Positions 43,293-51,404 of a stretch of 60,150 bases of DNA are shown here, piece after piece. Every line of letters begins with the position of its first letter. Positions within the stretch are counted from its first letter, which is position 1. The stretch is from NCBI GenBank assembly GCA_027488865.1, contig JAIYAU010000004.1, forward strand, positions 1 to 60,150, given 5' to 3'. The DNA is from Cytophagaceae bacterium. Its GTDB lineage: Bacteria > Bacteroidota > Bacteroidia > Cytophagales > UBA9547. The translations under genes were made by a program, and so were the position numbers. The notes under the pieces were generated by a model. The model was not told the DNA's origin. It searched no databases and was given only the letters and a program-made list of their open reading frames with translations.

Positions 43293-45107
43293 ATGAAGAT
43301 TTTTTACTTAATACTTTTATGGCAATTGGTTTTTGTAGGTGCCTACGGTATTGAAATTCCTAACCGAGTAATAATTGATAACCTGGAGGTAATCATTTCA
43401 GAAGATGCTCAAGCTGAGATTGGCAAAATAATACAGGGTTTAAATAAAAATCCTAAATATTTTGACGCTAAATTGGAGAAAATGGATCTTTATTTTCCAA
43501 TAATTGAACGAATATTAAAAGAACAAAACATTCCTGACGAGTTTAAATACCTATGTGCCATGGAGAGTTCTTTAGATCCTAATGCGGTTTCTACTTCAAA
43601 CGCAGTAGGTTTTTGGCAATTTAAAAAAGAATCGGCCATAGAGGTAGGTATGAAGATTGATCATGAAGTAGATGATCGTAAAAATATTGTGGCATCTACA
43701 ATTGGTGCTTGTAAGTATTTGAAAAGAAGTAATTTGGCATTAAATAACTGGATATATACTACATTATCCTACAACTTAGGCTTAGGAGGTACCAAAAGAA
43801 CCATGGAATCCAGTTATGTCGGTGTAAAACAAATGACTATCGATGCCACTACCAACAGGTATATTCTTAAGTTTTTGGCTTATAAAATACTTTTTAGTAA
43901 TTACTTATATAAAAATAAAAGAAAGTACACTTTGTTAGAATATAATGATGGAGGAGGAACAGGATTTCATGAATTGGCTAATCGAATTAATATAAATAGA
44001 GAAACCCTGGAAATATATAATTCATGGTTATTGGTTAAAACTATTCCTAAAGACAGACCTTATTCGATAATTATTCCGGTAGATTCGGTTCAAAAAGAAA
44101 AAGTTATTTCAATATTGGGATTACAAAAAATTGAAAATCAAGTGGTGGTAGAACCGTACCAAGAGCCCAAACGACATTGGTGGGAGATTTTTAAGTCAAG
44201 AGATGCAGAAGCGGACTACAATAATACCGATGTACCTATCATATTTAAAAACAATGGGTTAAAGGCAATACAAGCAAAAAAAGATGATAATTCACAAAAG
44301 TTGGCATTGCAAGGTAAAGTAAAGTTTAAAAGATTTCTAAAATATAATGAAATCAGAAGTTTTGATGAAATCATTCCAGGTAAATATTATTACTTGGAGA
44401 AAAAGCTAGAATCTGCACATGTTCTATATCACATTGTTCAAAATAACGAGAGAATATGGGATATAGCACAGCAATATGGCGTTACCATAGAATCTATTTT
44501 GCAAAAAAACAAAATGGAGGAAGGTGAGGCTTTGGTTGTGGGTCGCAAACTTTATTTAAAATATGAAAGACCAGAAGGAGAATTAGTTATAATTGAGAAA
44601 GTAAATCAATCAGTTTTGCCAGAAACGCGGGAAGAGAAACAAAAGACTGAAGATACAATTAATACACCCAAGGACATCCAAAATAAAACTCCTAATGTAG
44701 TAGATTCTACAAATAAATCACAAAATCAAGAAATAGAATTAACTCAAACTATCGATACTAATCTATTTGTTTTTCATGAAGTTATGCCTGGACAATCGTT
44801 ATTTTCAATATCCAAATTGTACCAAACTACATTAGATTCATTGATTAAATGGAATGATCTAGATGGCACAAGCTTAAAATTGGGACAAAAGCTTCTTATA
44901 AAAAAGAAAATTTTAAACCAGTCTCAAGCTCAAGAATTTGATCTTAATGAACCAAACGAATGGATTCTTCACACTGTGGTGGAAGGAGAAAGTTTATATA
45001 AAATCTCCAAAATATACGGTGTTACAGTATCGAAAATACAAAATAATAATCAAAAAGTTGATTTTAAAGTTTCACTAGGAGAGGTTTTAAAAATTAAATT
45101 AAAATAA
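43293..45107 (+). CDS. mltD: MltD-like lytic transglycosylase with three LysM domains
   Basis: A 604-residue exported cell-wall enzyme. A signal peptide (MKIFYLILLWQLVFVGAYG) is followed by a lytic transglycosylase domain with catalytic Glu 91 in YLCAMESSLDPNAVS, then SNAVGFWQFKKESAIEVG. Three LysM repeats bind peptidoglycan: YHIVQNNERIWDIAQQYGV, FHEVMPGQSLFSISKLYQT and LHTVVEGESLYKISKIYGV. I chose ATG 43293, which opens the signal peptide; the TTG at 43272 adds only a basic stretch. The OmpA-like gene begins 5 bases after the stop, so the two probably work together in the wall/outer membrane. Confidence 0.92.
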   Translation: MKIFYLILLWQLVFVGAYGIEIPNRVIIDNLEVIISEDAQAEIGKIIQGLNKNPKYFDAKLEKMDLYFPIIERILKEQNIPDEFKYLCAMESSLDPNAVSTSNAVGFWQFKKESAIEVGMKIDHEVDDRKNIVASTIGACKYLKRSNLALNNWIYTTLSYNLGLGGTKRTMESSYVGVKQMTIDATTNRYILKFLAYKILFSNYLYKNKRKYTLLEYNDGGGTGFHELANRININRETLEIYNSWLLVKTIPKDRPYSIIIPVDSVQKEKVISILGLQKIENQVVVEPYQEPKRHWWEIFKSRDAEADYNNTDVPIIFKNNGLKAIQAKKDDNSQKLALQGKVKFKRFLKYNEIRSFDEIIPGKYYYLEKKLESAHVLYHIVQNNERIWDIAQQYGVTIESILQKNKMEEGEALVVGRKLYLKYERPEGELVIIEKVNQSVLPETREEKQKTEDTINTPKDIQNKTPNVVDSTNKSQNQEIELTQTIDTNLFVFHEVMPGQSLFSISKLYQTTLDSLIKWNDLDGTSLKLGQKLLIKKKILNQSQAQEFDLNEPNEWILHTVVEGESLYKISKIYGVTVSKIQNNNQKVDFKVSLGEVLKIKLK

Positions 45108-45112
45108 ATGTT

Positions 45113-46465
45113 ATGGTTACTAGAATAATTCTACTTTTTATGGTTTTTGTAAACATTGCAACAGCACAACGCTTTGGTGTCTACAACTTTAATAATAATT
45201 TAAATGAAAATGGAGGCAAGTTTCCTGCGTTAACCGTTTTAGGCAATTCAGGCAAGTTTGTGAGTGAGGCTTTACCGGAACTTGGCGTGAATCAACGTTT
45301 GGTATACCAATTCGACAAAAACTGTGGATTGTCTTTCGATAATAACAAGGCAAATAACTTATTATCAGGTTCTTATTCCGTTGAAATATATTTTAGATTT
45401 GATAAACTAGACAGTTGGAAGCGCGTAATCGATTTCAAAAATCGAAGAATGGATAATGGGGCATATATATTTAATGGGAAACTTAATTTTTATAAAATTG
45501 CTGTTAGTGAACTGGCTCCTATACGTGTTAATGAATATACCCACTATATTTTAACTAGAGATGCCAAAGATAAGGTAATTAAGATATATGCTGATGGTAA
45601 GCTCTTTATTGAATTTATTGATAATGATGATTTAGGTGTGCTAAATAGCTTCAATCTAATGAACTTTTTTTATGATGATTTAGTGGTTCAAAATGAGGCT
45701 AGTGCAGGAGCTGTGGCATATATTAAGCTTTTTGATTATGTACTAAATCCTGACCAAGCCAATGATAATTTTAAAAATCTGAAAGAAAATATTCTAAATG
45801 ATGTTAACCAAGAGGTAAAAAATGAAGTGAAAAAAGAAGAAGTAATAAATGTTGATGTTCCGCTTAGTGTCAAATTGGCTATAAAAGATGCTAAAACAAA
45901 TAACCAAATTAATGAAGTTGAAGTTGAGTTTCAAAGTATTAAAAATAAGCAGGTTATCTATAAAAAGGATGCGTCAAATTCCGAGGTAAAACCAATTAAA
46001 GCGGATAAATATGTTCTATTAATTAAAGCTCGTGGGTACTTTCCCAAGTCGGATACGCTCGATATTACTACACAGAAAGGGGTAGTGATTTATAACAGCA
46101 TTCTGGTTCCTATTGAAGTTGGAAACACTATTGTACTAGATAATATCTTTTTTAGACAAGGAATGTACGATTTACTCAAAGAATCTTTTCCGGCACTAGA
46201 AAAACTAGTTTCGTTGATGAAGGAAAACGGTAAAATGGAAATAGAACTTTCTGGTCATACCGATAACCAAGGTGATCCAAGATTAAATAAGGTTTTGTCT
46301 GAAAATAGGGTGGAAGAGGTAAAGAAGTTCTTAGTAAATAAAGGTGTTTCGGAAAAAAGAATTGTGTGCATTGGATATGGAAGCCTTAAGCCAATTGCTT
46401 CTAATGCAAAAGAACAAACCAGAAAATTAAATAGAAGAGTAGAGTTTAAGGTGCTTAAAAACTAA
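45113..46465 (+). CDS. OmpA family protein with LamG-like N-domain
   Basis: A 450-residue exported protein (signal peptide ending at NIATAQ). Residues about 20-210 look like a laminin G/concanavalin-type sandwich (GLSFDNNKANNLLSGSYSVE, VIDFKNRRMDNGAYIFN, YILTRDAKDKVIKIYADGK). A middle Lys/Glu-rich and carboxypeptidase-regulatory-like part (about 240-330) follows. The C-terminal OmpA domain (about 340-450) binds peptidoglycan through Asp and Arg in ELSGHTDNQGDPRLNKVLSE, then NRVEEVKKFL and GYGSLKPIASN. It shares a transcript with the MltD-like gene. Confidence 0.87.
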   Translation: MVTRIILLFMVFVNIATAQRFGVYNFNNNLNENGGKFPALTVLGNSGKFVSEALPELGVNQRLVYQFDKNCGLSFDNNKANNLLSGSYSVEIYFRFDKLDSWKRVIDFKNRRMDNGAYIFNGKLNFYKIAVSELAPIRVNEYTHYILTRDAKDKVIKIYADGKLFIEFIDNDDLGVLNSFNLMNFFYDDLVVQNEASAGAVAYIKLFDYVLNPDQANDNFKNLKENILNDVNQEVKNEVKKEEVINVDVPLSVKLAIKDAKTNNQINEVEVEFQSIKNKQVIYKKDASNSEVKPIKADKYVLLIKARGYFPKSDTLDITTQKGVVIYNSILVPIEVGNTIVLDNIFFRQGMYDLLKESFPALEKLVSLMKENGKMEIELSGHTDNQGDPRLNKVLSENRVEEVKKFLVNKGVSEKRIVCIGYGSLKPIASNAKEQTRKLNRRVEFKVLKN

Positions 46466-46510
46466 TTATCAGGCTTAAAATTATTTTTTTACCACAAACT
46501 TTAGTAGGAT

Positions 46511-48928
46511 TTATTCATTTTCCAAAACTAACTTTTTTAGTTTTTGGTATAGAAAGGATATTATTAATAGTAACAGCCCTAAAGAAATAAATGCGGCAAT
46601 TCTACCACCGGGTGACATATCTAATATGTCAATTGTAAATAGTTTTAGAAGAATTACACCAAGAAGCGTCAAAGAAAATATTCTAAGCTGTCTTAGTTTT
46701 TGCTTTAAGCCAATGTACATAATTACAAATGAAGTGAGGCCCCAAACAATAGGGTAAAGCACTTTTTGGGAAATTTTAAGGCTCTCAAATAACAATGTTT
46801 CGTTGGTAGGGCCATTAAATAAGACCCAAGCATGATCGATTTCCGTACTTATAGAATATATAACTGCCGCACCCAAAACCCAGATTCCAGCTTCTAGGTA
46901 TGACTTAAAACGTTGGTTAATAAATTTATATAAATTAGCCAAAATAATCCCAACACCCACAGTAATAATATAATGTGTTAGAAAAAATCCAATAGGATGG
47001 CCTTTTGAGAAGAGATACATGTTTCTTGTTTCAATTATTTTTCCATTTATAATAATTATTAAAATTAGAAAATACCACCCACTTGCAATGAGGGCTGTAT
47101 AACCATATTCTAATAGTTGTTTTTTAATGACTATTATCCATAAAACAGCTAAGAATGAACCTATAAATGCATAATCAGCTACAAACTGATAAATTGCTTC
47201 ATAATTGTTTTCGCTTGCTTTTGATTGATAATTAACTTCTAAGAAACCTACCAAAAATCCCAACGCCACCATTGCGGCATTAATAATTTTTTTAATTTGA
47301 ACATAAGAGGTGCTATAAAATAGCGGATCTTTTTCGTAAATAAGGAATTTATTAAATAAGCCCATGGCAACTAAAACGCCCAATCCTGTAATAAAAGGTT
47401 GATTTATAATAGGCCACATCGATACGTCGTTTATCTGGTAATCGTAATGTTTTACCCAATCACCCACCAAACTTATGATCATCAAAGGCCAAAGAATAAA
47501 TGAAGCTACTTTTAGTAATAATATACTCGATTTTTGCGAAAGCCATAATAAAATTACCGCCTCAGCAGCCCAAAATAAGGTAATTTGGTTGCCATTTAAT
47601 TGAACAGGAGCAATAAGTGTGACATAGCTCAAAACAACGGCAATAATTAGATATATAAAATTTTTGTCTATCGACTGCCTTCTAATCAACAAATAAGCTA
47701 ATATAAAATTGATTATAGCTAACAATAAGGTAAATATACCTTTATAAACTCCGTTTGAGAGGGATGAAAGAATTTCTATGCCAATACTATAATAACAACA
47801 ATTTAAACTTAATACTGCAAAAAAATCAAAAGAGACAAATGAGAGCTTTTTTCTAATATTAAAAGTTGTAGCTGCAGTAAAAAATAATAGATAAAAGGCT
47901 GTTGCAAAGCATAATGTACCTATAAGTTGTGATTTTTGGAATTGTGTAAAAAACCAAGCAGCAAAAATTATTATTGTGAAAACATAGGCTACCATAAAAA
48001 CAAGGTTCCACTTTTTAAAGTAGGAAAGCAATAACATTCCTGTATTTAAAATGAGTAGATAGGAAAATAAGATTACGTAGTTTCCTTCTCCTGTACTAAC
48101 TATAAATGGTGTAGAAAAGCCGCCAATAAGTGCTATTACCGCAAGCTCAATACGTTGATAACTTAAGGAGAGCGCAATTGCAAATAAAGTAATTACGCTC
48201 ATAGACACAAAAGCAACTGTTTGATTAATAAGTTGATATTCGTGAAATGCAATCCCGATAGTAAAATATAAGGTTGCAATTCCTCCACCTACCAACACAC
48301 TACTAAATGCTTTGTAGCCATGTCTTAAATAGTGTGCAGTACTTAAAAGAATGCCTCCAGCTAAAAAACCAATACATACTCTTCCAATTTCATTAATCCA
48401 ATGATTATCAATTGCGAATTTTACAAAAATTCCAATACCTATGGTTAGGATGGCAATACCAATTTTATTAATGAGATTTTCTCCAATAAATTTTTCCCAA
48501 TCGATCACTGGCTTTTTGCTTTGTGGTTTTGGGGGCTTAGTATCGTGTAGTAAAGGTTTAATTTCTGTAATATTATCGTCTGGAAAAGAGATAATTACTT
48601 TCTCAGGTATATCAATTTTTGAATTAGAATTTATATCAACTTCTGCTTCAATAGGTTTTACTTCCTCGATTGGAGATGGTGGTTGGAAAGAAACCTCTTT
48701 ATTTAGATCTAAGTTTACAAGTGGCTGTCTGTGGGACAAATCCTTTAAAAAAGAAGGGTTGTTTTCATGTAAAAAATCGGAAATCGACTTAAGAAATTTT
48801 TGGTTGTTGTCAATTTGTTTGCCTAAAATATCAAGTTTAGTTTGTATTTTCTTTAAGCTGTTTACAAAAACAATGATGCATATAAGAAGTAAAATGAATA
48901 TTATAGCAATTATTCCTTCCATAAACAA
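46511..48928 (-). CDS. DUF2339 polytopic membrane protein
   Basis: An 805-residue protein. The first about 130 residues form a single N-terminal transmembrane helix (IIAIIFILLLICIIVFV), a coiled-coil part and a proline-rich polar linker. The rest is a continuous series of about 20-24 transmembrane helices, starting after the DUF2339 signature DWEKFIGENLINKIGIAIL. Such proteins are common in Bacteroidota and Proteobacteria but their role is unknown. It converges with the OmpA-like gene and is monocistronic as far as visible. Confidence 0.88.
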   Translation of the reverse strand: MFMEGIIAIIFILLLICIIVFVNSLKKIQTKLDILGKQIDNNQKFLKSISDFLHENNPSFLKDLSHRQPLVNLDLNKEVSFQPPSPIEEVKPIEAEVDINSNSKIDIPEKVIISFPDDNITEIKPLLHDTKPPKPQSKKPVIDWEKFIGENLINKIGIAILTIGIGIFVKFAIDNHWINEIGRVCIGFLAGGILLSTAHYLRHGYKAFSSVLVGGGIATLYFTIGIAFHEYQLINQTVAFVSMSVITLFAIALSLSYQRIELAVIALIGGFSTPFIVSTGEGNYVILFSYLLILNTGMLLLSYFKKWNLVFMVAYVFTIIIFAAWFFTQFQKSQLIGTLCFATAFYLLFFTAATTFNIRKKLSFVSFDFFAVLSLNCCYYSIGIEILSSLSNGVYKGIFTLLLAIINFILAYLLIRRQSIDKNFIYLIIAVVLSYVTLIAPVQLNGNQITLFWAAEAVILLWLSQKSSILLLKVASFILWPLMIISLVGDWVKHYDYQINDVSMWPIINQPFITGLGVLVAMGLFNKFLIYEKDPLFYSTSYVQIKKIINAAMVALGFLVGFLEVNYQSKASENNYEAIYQFVADYAFIGSFLAVLWIIVIKKQLLEYGYTALIASGWYFLILIIIINGKIIETRNMYLFSKGHPIGFFLTHYIITVGVGIILANLYKFINQRFKSYLEAGIWVLGAAVIYSISTEIDHAWVLFNGPTNETLLFESLKISQKVLYPIVWGLTSFVIMYIGLKQKLRQLRIFSLTLLGVILLKLFTIDILDMSPGGRIAAFISLGLLLLIISFLYQKLKKLVLENE

Positions 48929-49000
48929 GTAGTGTGGGTTTAATGTATTTTAAACTAGCTTAAAAGTATGAAAAATTATACAACTAATATAAAAAATAAA

Positions 49001-49027
49001 ATCCTGCAATAAAATTGCAGGATTTTG
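49001..49027 (-). terminator. Terminator after the TerB-like gene
   Basis: ATCCTGCAA (49001-49009) pairs with TTGCAGGAT (49015-49023). On the minus strand it is followed by TTTTATTTTTT. Confidence 0.8.
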
Positions 49028-49051
49028 ATAATTAACTGTGTTATTTTAAAA

Positions 49052-49480
49052 CTAATAAACTAAGAAAGGTTCGATATGTACTTTTATCTCCTCTCTTGAT
49101 TTGCCATTAGCCATTTCCATGGCCATTTTTCTAACTAATACACCAACAATTTCAGTCTTAAAACCAAGCTTGGTGGCATAATCTGTTACAAAATCTAATT
49201 CTTCTTCATCTACAATTCCATCAGAATTGAGCATTTCTAATAAGTCTAAGGTTTGTTCTACTTTTTCATTTTTGTCAGAAGGGATTTCAACTTTAGAAAT
49301 ATCAGCCTTTTCGATGATAACATCTACTTCAGAAGGTTTGAATCCGTGCTTTTCACCTATTTTATATAGGTACATACGTTCTAGATCATCTACGTTACCA
49401 TCTATTTTAGATAGTGCCGCAAGATTAGTTATGTGGCTTTTTTGCTTTCTTGTTTTTTCGCTAACAAATATGTCGAACAT
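49052..49480 (-). CDS. TerB-like small cytosolic protein
   Basis: A 142-residue all-helical protein. The pattern NLAALSKIDGNVDDLERMYL, a conserved acidic position, and LLEMLNSDGIVDEEELDFVT, in which each D-G is followed by an acidic residue, matches the TerB/DUF533-like EF-hand-resembling metal-binding fold. No other ter genes are near, so a tellurite role should not be inferred. A promoter lies upstream (49505-49536) and a terminator follows. Confidence 0.72.
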   Translation of the reverse strand: MFDIFVSEKTRKQKSHITNLAALSKIDGNVDDLERMYLYKIGEKHGFKPSEVDVIIEKADISKVEIPSDKNEKVEQTLDLLEMLNSDGIVDEEELDFVTDYATKLGFKTEIVGVLVRKMAMEMANGKSREEIKVHIEPFLVY

Positions 49481-49504
49481 GATATTATGAATTTGTTTAC
49501 TTTA

Positions 49505-49536
49505 CAAATGTACAAAACAAGGATGTATAATTCAAA
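49505..49536 (-). promoter_or_regulatory. Promoter for the TerB-like gene
   Basis: On the minus strand TTTG (49536-49533) and TACATTTG (49512-49505) are 20 bases apart. The leader would be about 20 bases. Confidence 0.65.
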
Positions 49537-49827
49537 ATTTATTTTATAATTATTTTTATTGTTTTGTTGGACTTATGAAAATATTATCAATAATATATAA
49601 TTGTATTATTTAAATACCATTTTTATGTAAAATTTAATAACATATTGATAATTAGTTATTAATAGTATAAATAATTTTATAAATTGTAAAAATAATTATA
49701 AATACTTTAGGGAATAGAATAGAATTAATTTGATTAGATATTGTATTATTTTAATAAACTTGCTCTTAAAAATAATTTGAATTAATATGAATTTAATGTC
49801 TATATTATTCTGTTATTTTTAATAGAT

Positions 49828-49859
49828 TTTGGCTAACACATACTTTCGTTCTATATTTG
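49828..49859 (+). promoter_or_regulatory. Promoter for the BamA-like gene
   Basis: TTTG at 49828-49831 and TATATTTG at 49852-49859, 20 bases apart. The predicted start is near 49864, only about 6 bases before the TTG codon at 49870. Confidence 0.65.
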
Positions 49860-49869
49860 ATTTAACCGT

Positions 49870-51315
49870 TTGCTTTATTTCTTAGTTTTTAATTTAGTTA
49901 TTCTTTTGTCATTCCTTTTTACAAAAATTCAAATTATACTCATTTTATTTTCCTTAGCTTGTACGGCACAAACGGAGGATAAGAATGATATTTTTTTTAA
50001 GGTTACTAAAATAGATTTTGCTGGAAATAAACGTACAAAAAATTCAATCATAACTCGGGAGATGGATTTTACCATTGGTGACAGTATTCCTATGGAACAG
50101 CTTTCAGAAAGGTTAATGATCAACCGAAATAAAATTTTTAACACTGGTCTTTTTGTATCAGTTGATGTAAGGAGGGATAGTTTAAATGATGGTGTGGTGC
50201 TAGTACTGTTACATGAACGTTGGTACACCTTTCCATTTCCTTTGTTTGATTTGGCCGATAGAAGTTTTAATGAATGGTGGTACCGACAAAACCGCGATTT
50301 AAAAAGAGTTAATTACGGTGTTTGGTTTGAACAAGCAAACATGCGCGGTCGTAACGAAAAATTCAAAATATTGCTACAATCTGGATTTACCCAAAAATAT
50401 GAATTCTCATATGATATTCCCTATATCAATAAAAAACAAGTTCATGGGTTATCGCTAGGAGTAGGTTATGCTGAAAACAAAGAAATTTTCTACAAATCAT
50501 TAAATAATAAACAAGTATTTATTAAATCAGAGAATGTACTTAGAACTAGATTTTTTGCCAAACTTAATTACCGATATAGGCCTAGCTTTTTTGAGTCGCA
50601 TAATTTAGAATTTAGATTTTCTTATAACACTGTTGCGGACACCATTGTAAAGCTTAACCCTGATTACTTTCTTAACTCAAATACCACGCAGCAATTTTAT
50701 ACTATTCGATATAATTATTTTAGTGACCACCGCGATGTACAGATGTATGCGCTTAAGGGATATCATACAGCCTTTGAAATTGAAAAAATTGGTCTATTGC
50801 CAAATGATCAACTTAATCTTTTACAAACTACCCTTACACATAGTAGGTATTGGGCTTTAGGTAAAAATTTATTTTTTGTAGGAAAAACCAAATTGGAGCT
50901 AAACCTACCCAATAAACAACCTTATTATAATTTACAAGCACTTGGGTACGGCCAAGACTACATAAGAGGTTATGATTTGTATGTTATAGATGCTACTAGT
51001 TTTGGATACATAAAAAACACTTTGAGAAAAAGAATAGTAAACAAAAATATTAATCTAAACAAAATTATGCCATTGGTTCAGTTTAGATCAATTCCCATTT
51101 CAGTTTATTTTAATATTTACAACGACTACGGATATGCCCACAGAAAACTCGTACCTAAAGGTAATGAACGAATGTTAAATAATCTATTGGTTGGCTATGG
51201 AGCTGGTTGTGATATAGTTACCTTTTATGATATAGTAATACGTACAGAATATTCAATCAATAAATATGGGGAGAATGGATTGTATTTTTATATATTGACT
51301 GACATTGTATTTTAA
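49870..51315 (+). CDS. POTRA-barrel outer membrane protein (BamA/TamA-like)
   Basis: A 481-residue exported protein. A hydrophobic N-terminus with cleavage or lipidation near FSLACTAQ is followed by one POTRA-type domain (about 45-120, VTKIDFAGNKRTKNSIITRE, VSVDVRRDS). A 16-strand-like barrel resembling the Omp85 bacterial surface antigen fold makes up the rest, and the protein ends with a Phe (TDIVF). A single POTRA makes it distinct from BamA itself. No ATG is available before the signal sequence: TTG at 49870 fits the promoter position, and a TTG at about 49909 is an alternative. A role in outer membrane protein insertion or secretion is inferred. Confidence 0.85.
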   Translation: MLYFLVFNLVILLSFLFTKIQIILILFSLACTAQTEDKNDIFFKVTKIDFAGNKRTKNSIITREMDFTIGDSIPMEQLSERLMINRNKIFNTGLFVSVDVRRDSLNDGVVLVLLHERWYTFPFPLFDLADRSFNEWWYRQNRDLKRVNYGVWFEQANMRGRNEKFKILLQSGFTQKYEFSYDIPYINKKQVHGLSLGVGYAENKEIFYKSLNNKQVFIKSENVLRTRFFAKLNYRYRPSFFESHNLEFRFSYNTVADTIVKLNPDYFLNSNTTQQFYTIRYNYFSDHRDVQMYALKGYHTAFEIEKIGLLPNDQLNLLQTTLTHSRYWALGKNLFFVGKTKLELNLPNKQPYYNLQALGYGQDYIRGYDLYVIDATSFGYIKNTLRKRIVNKNINLNKIMPLVQFRSIPISVYFNIYNDYGYAHRKLVPKGNERMLNNLLVGYGAGCDIVTFYDIVIRTEYSINKYGENGLYFYILTDIVF

Positions 51316-51366
51316 TAATTTACAAATTTATTCGACTTAACTATGTTTATTTTCGTAATTAAGTTC

Positions 51367-51374
51367 TAAGTTTG
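51367..51374 (+). promoter_or_regulatory. -7 box for the hybrid histidine kinase
   Basis: TAAGTTTG, 31 bases before the ATG. The upstream -33 element is not clear. Confidence 0.45.
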
Positions 51375-51404
51375 CTTTAAATCGCTTTTAGTTATTTTTA
51401 TTCA

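Larger units (their letters stand above)
49481..49869. other. 389-base AT-rich intergenic region with divergent promoters
   Basis: It contains the minus-strand promoter for the TerB-like gene (49505-49536) and the plus-strand promoter for the BamA-like gene (49828-49859). The roughly 290 bases between them are almost pure A/T with many short AATTTTA/TAAAATT-type stretches, and no ORF or RNA gene. Confidence 0.5.

Noticed and set aside
49052-49480. Tellurite resistance locus
   Set aside because: Only a TerB-like fold is present; no other ter genes are nearby.
49537-49827. Replication origin in the AT-rich region
   Set aside because: No DnaA boxes, dnaA gene or iterons are visible; AT-richness alone is not evidence.
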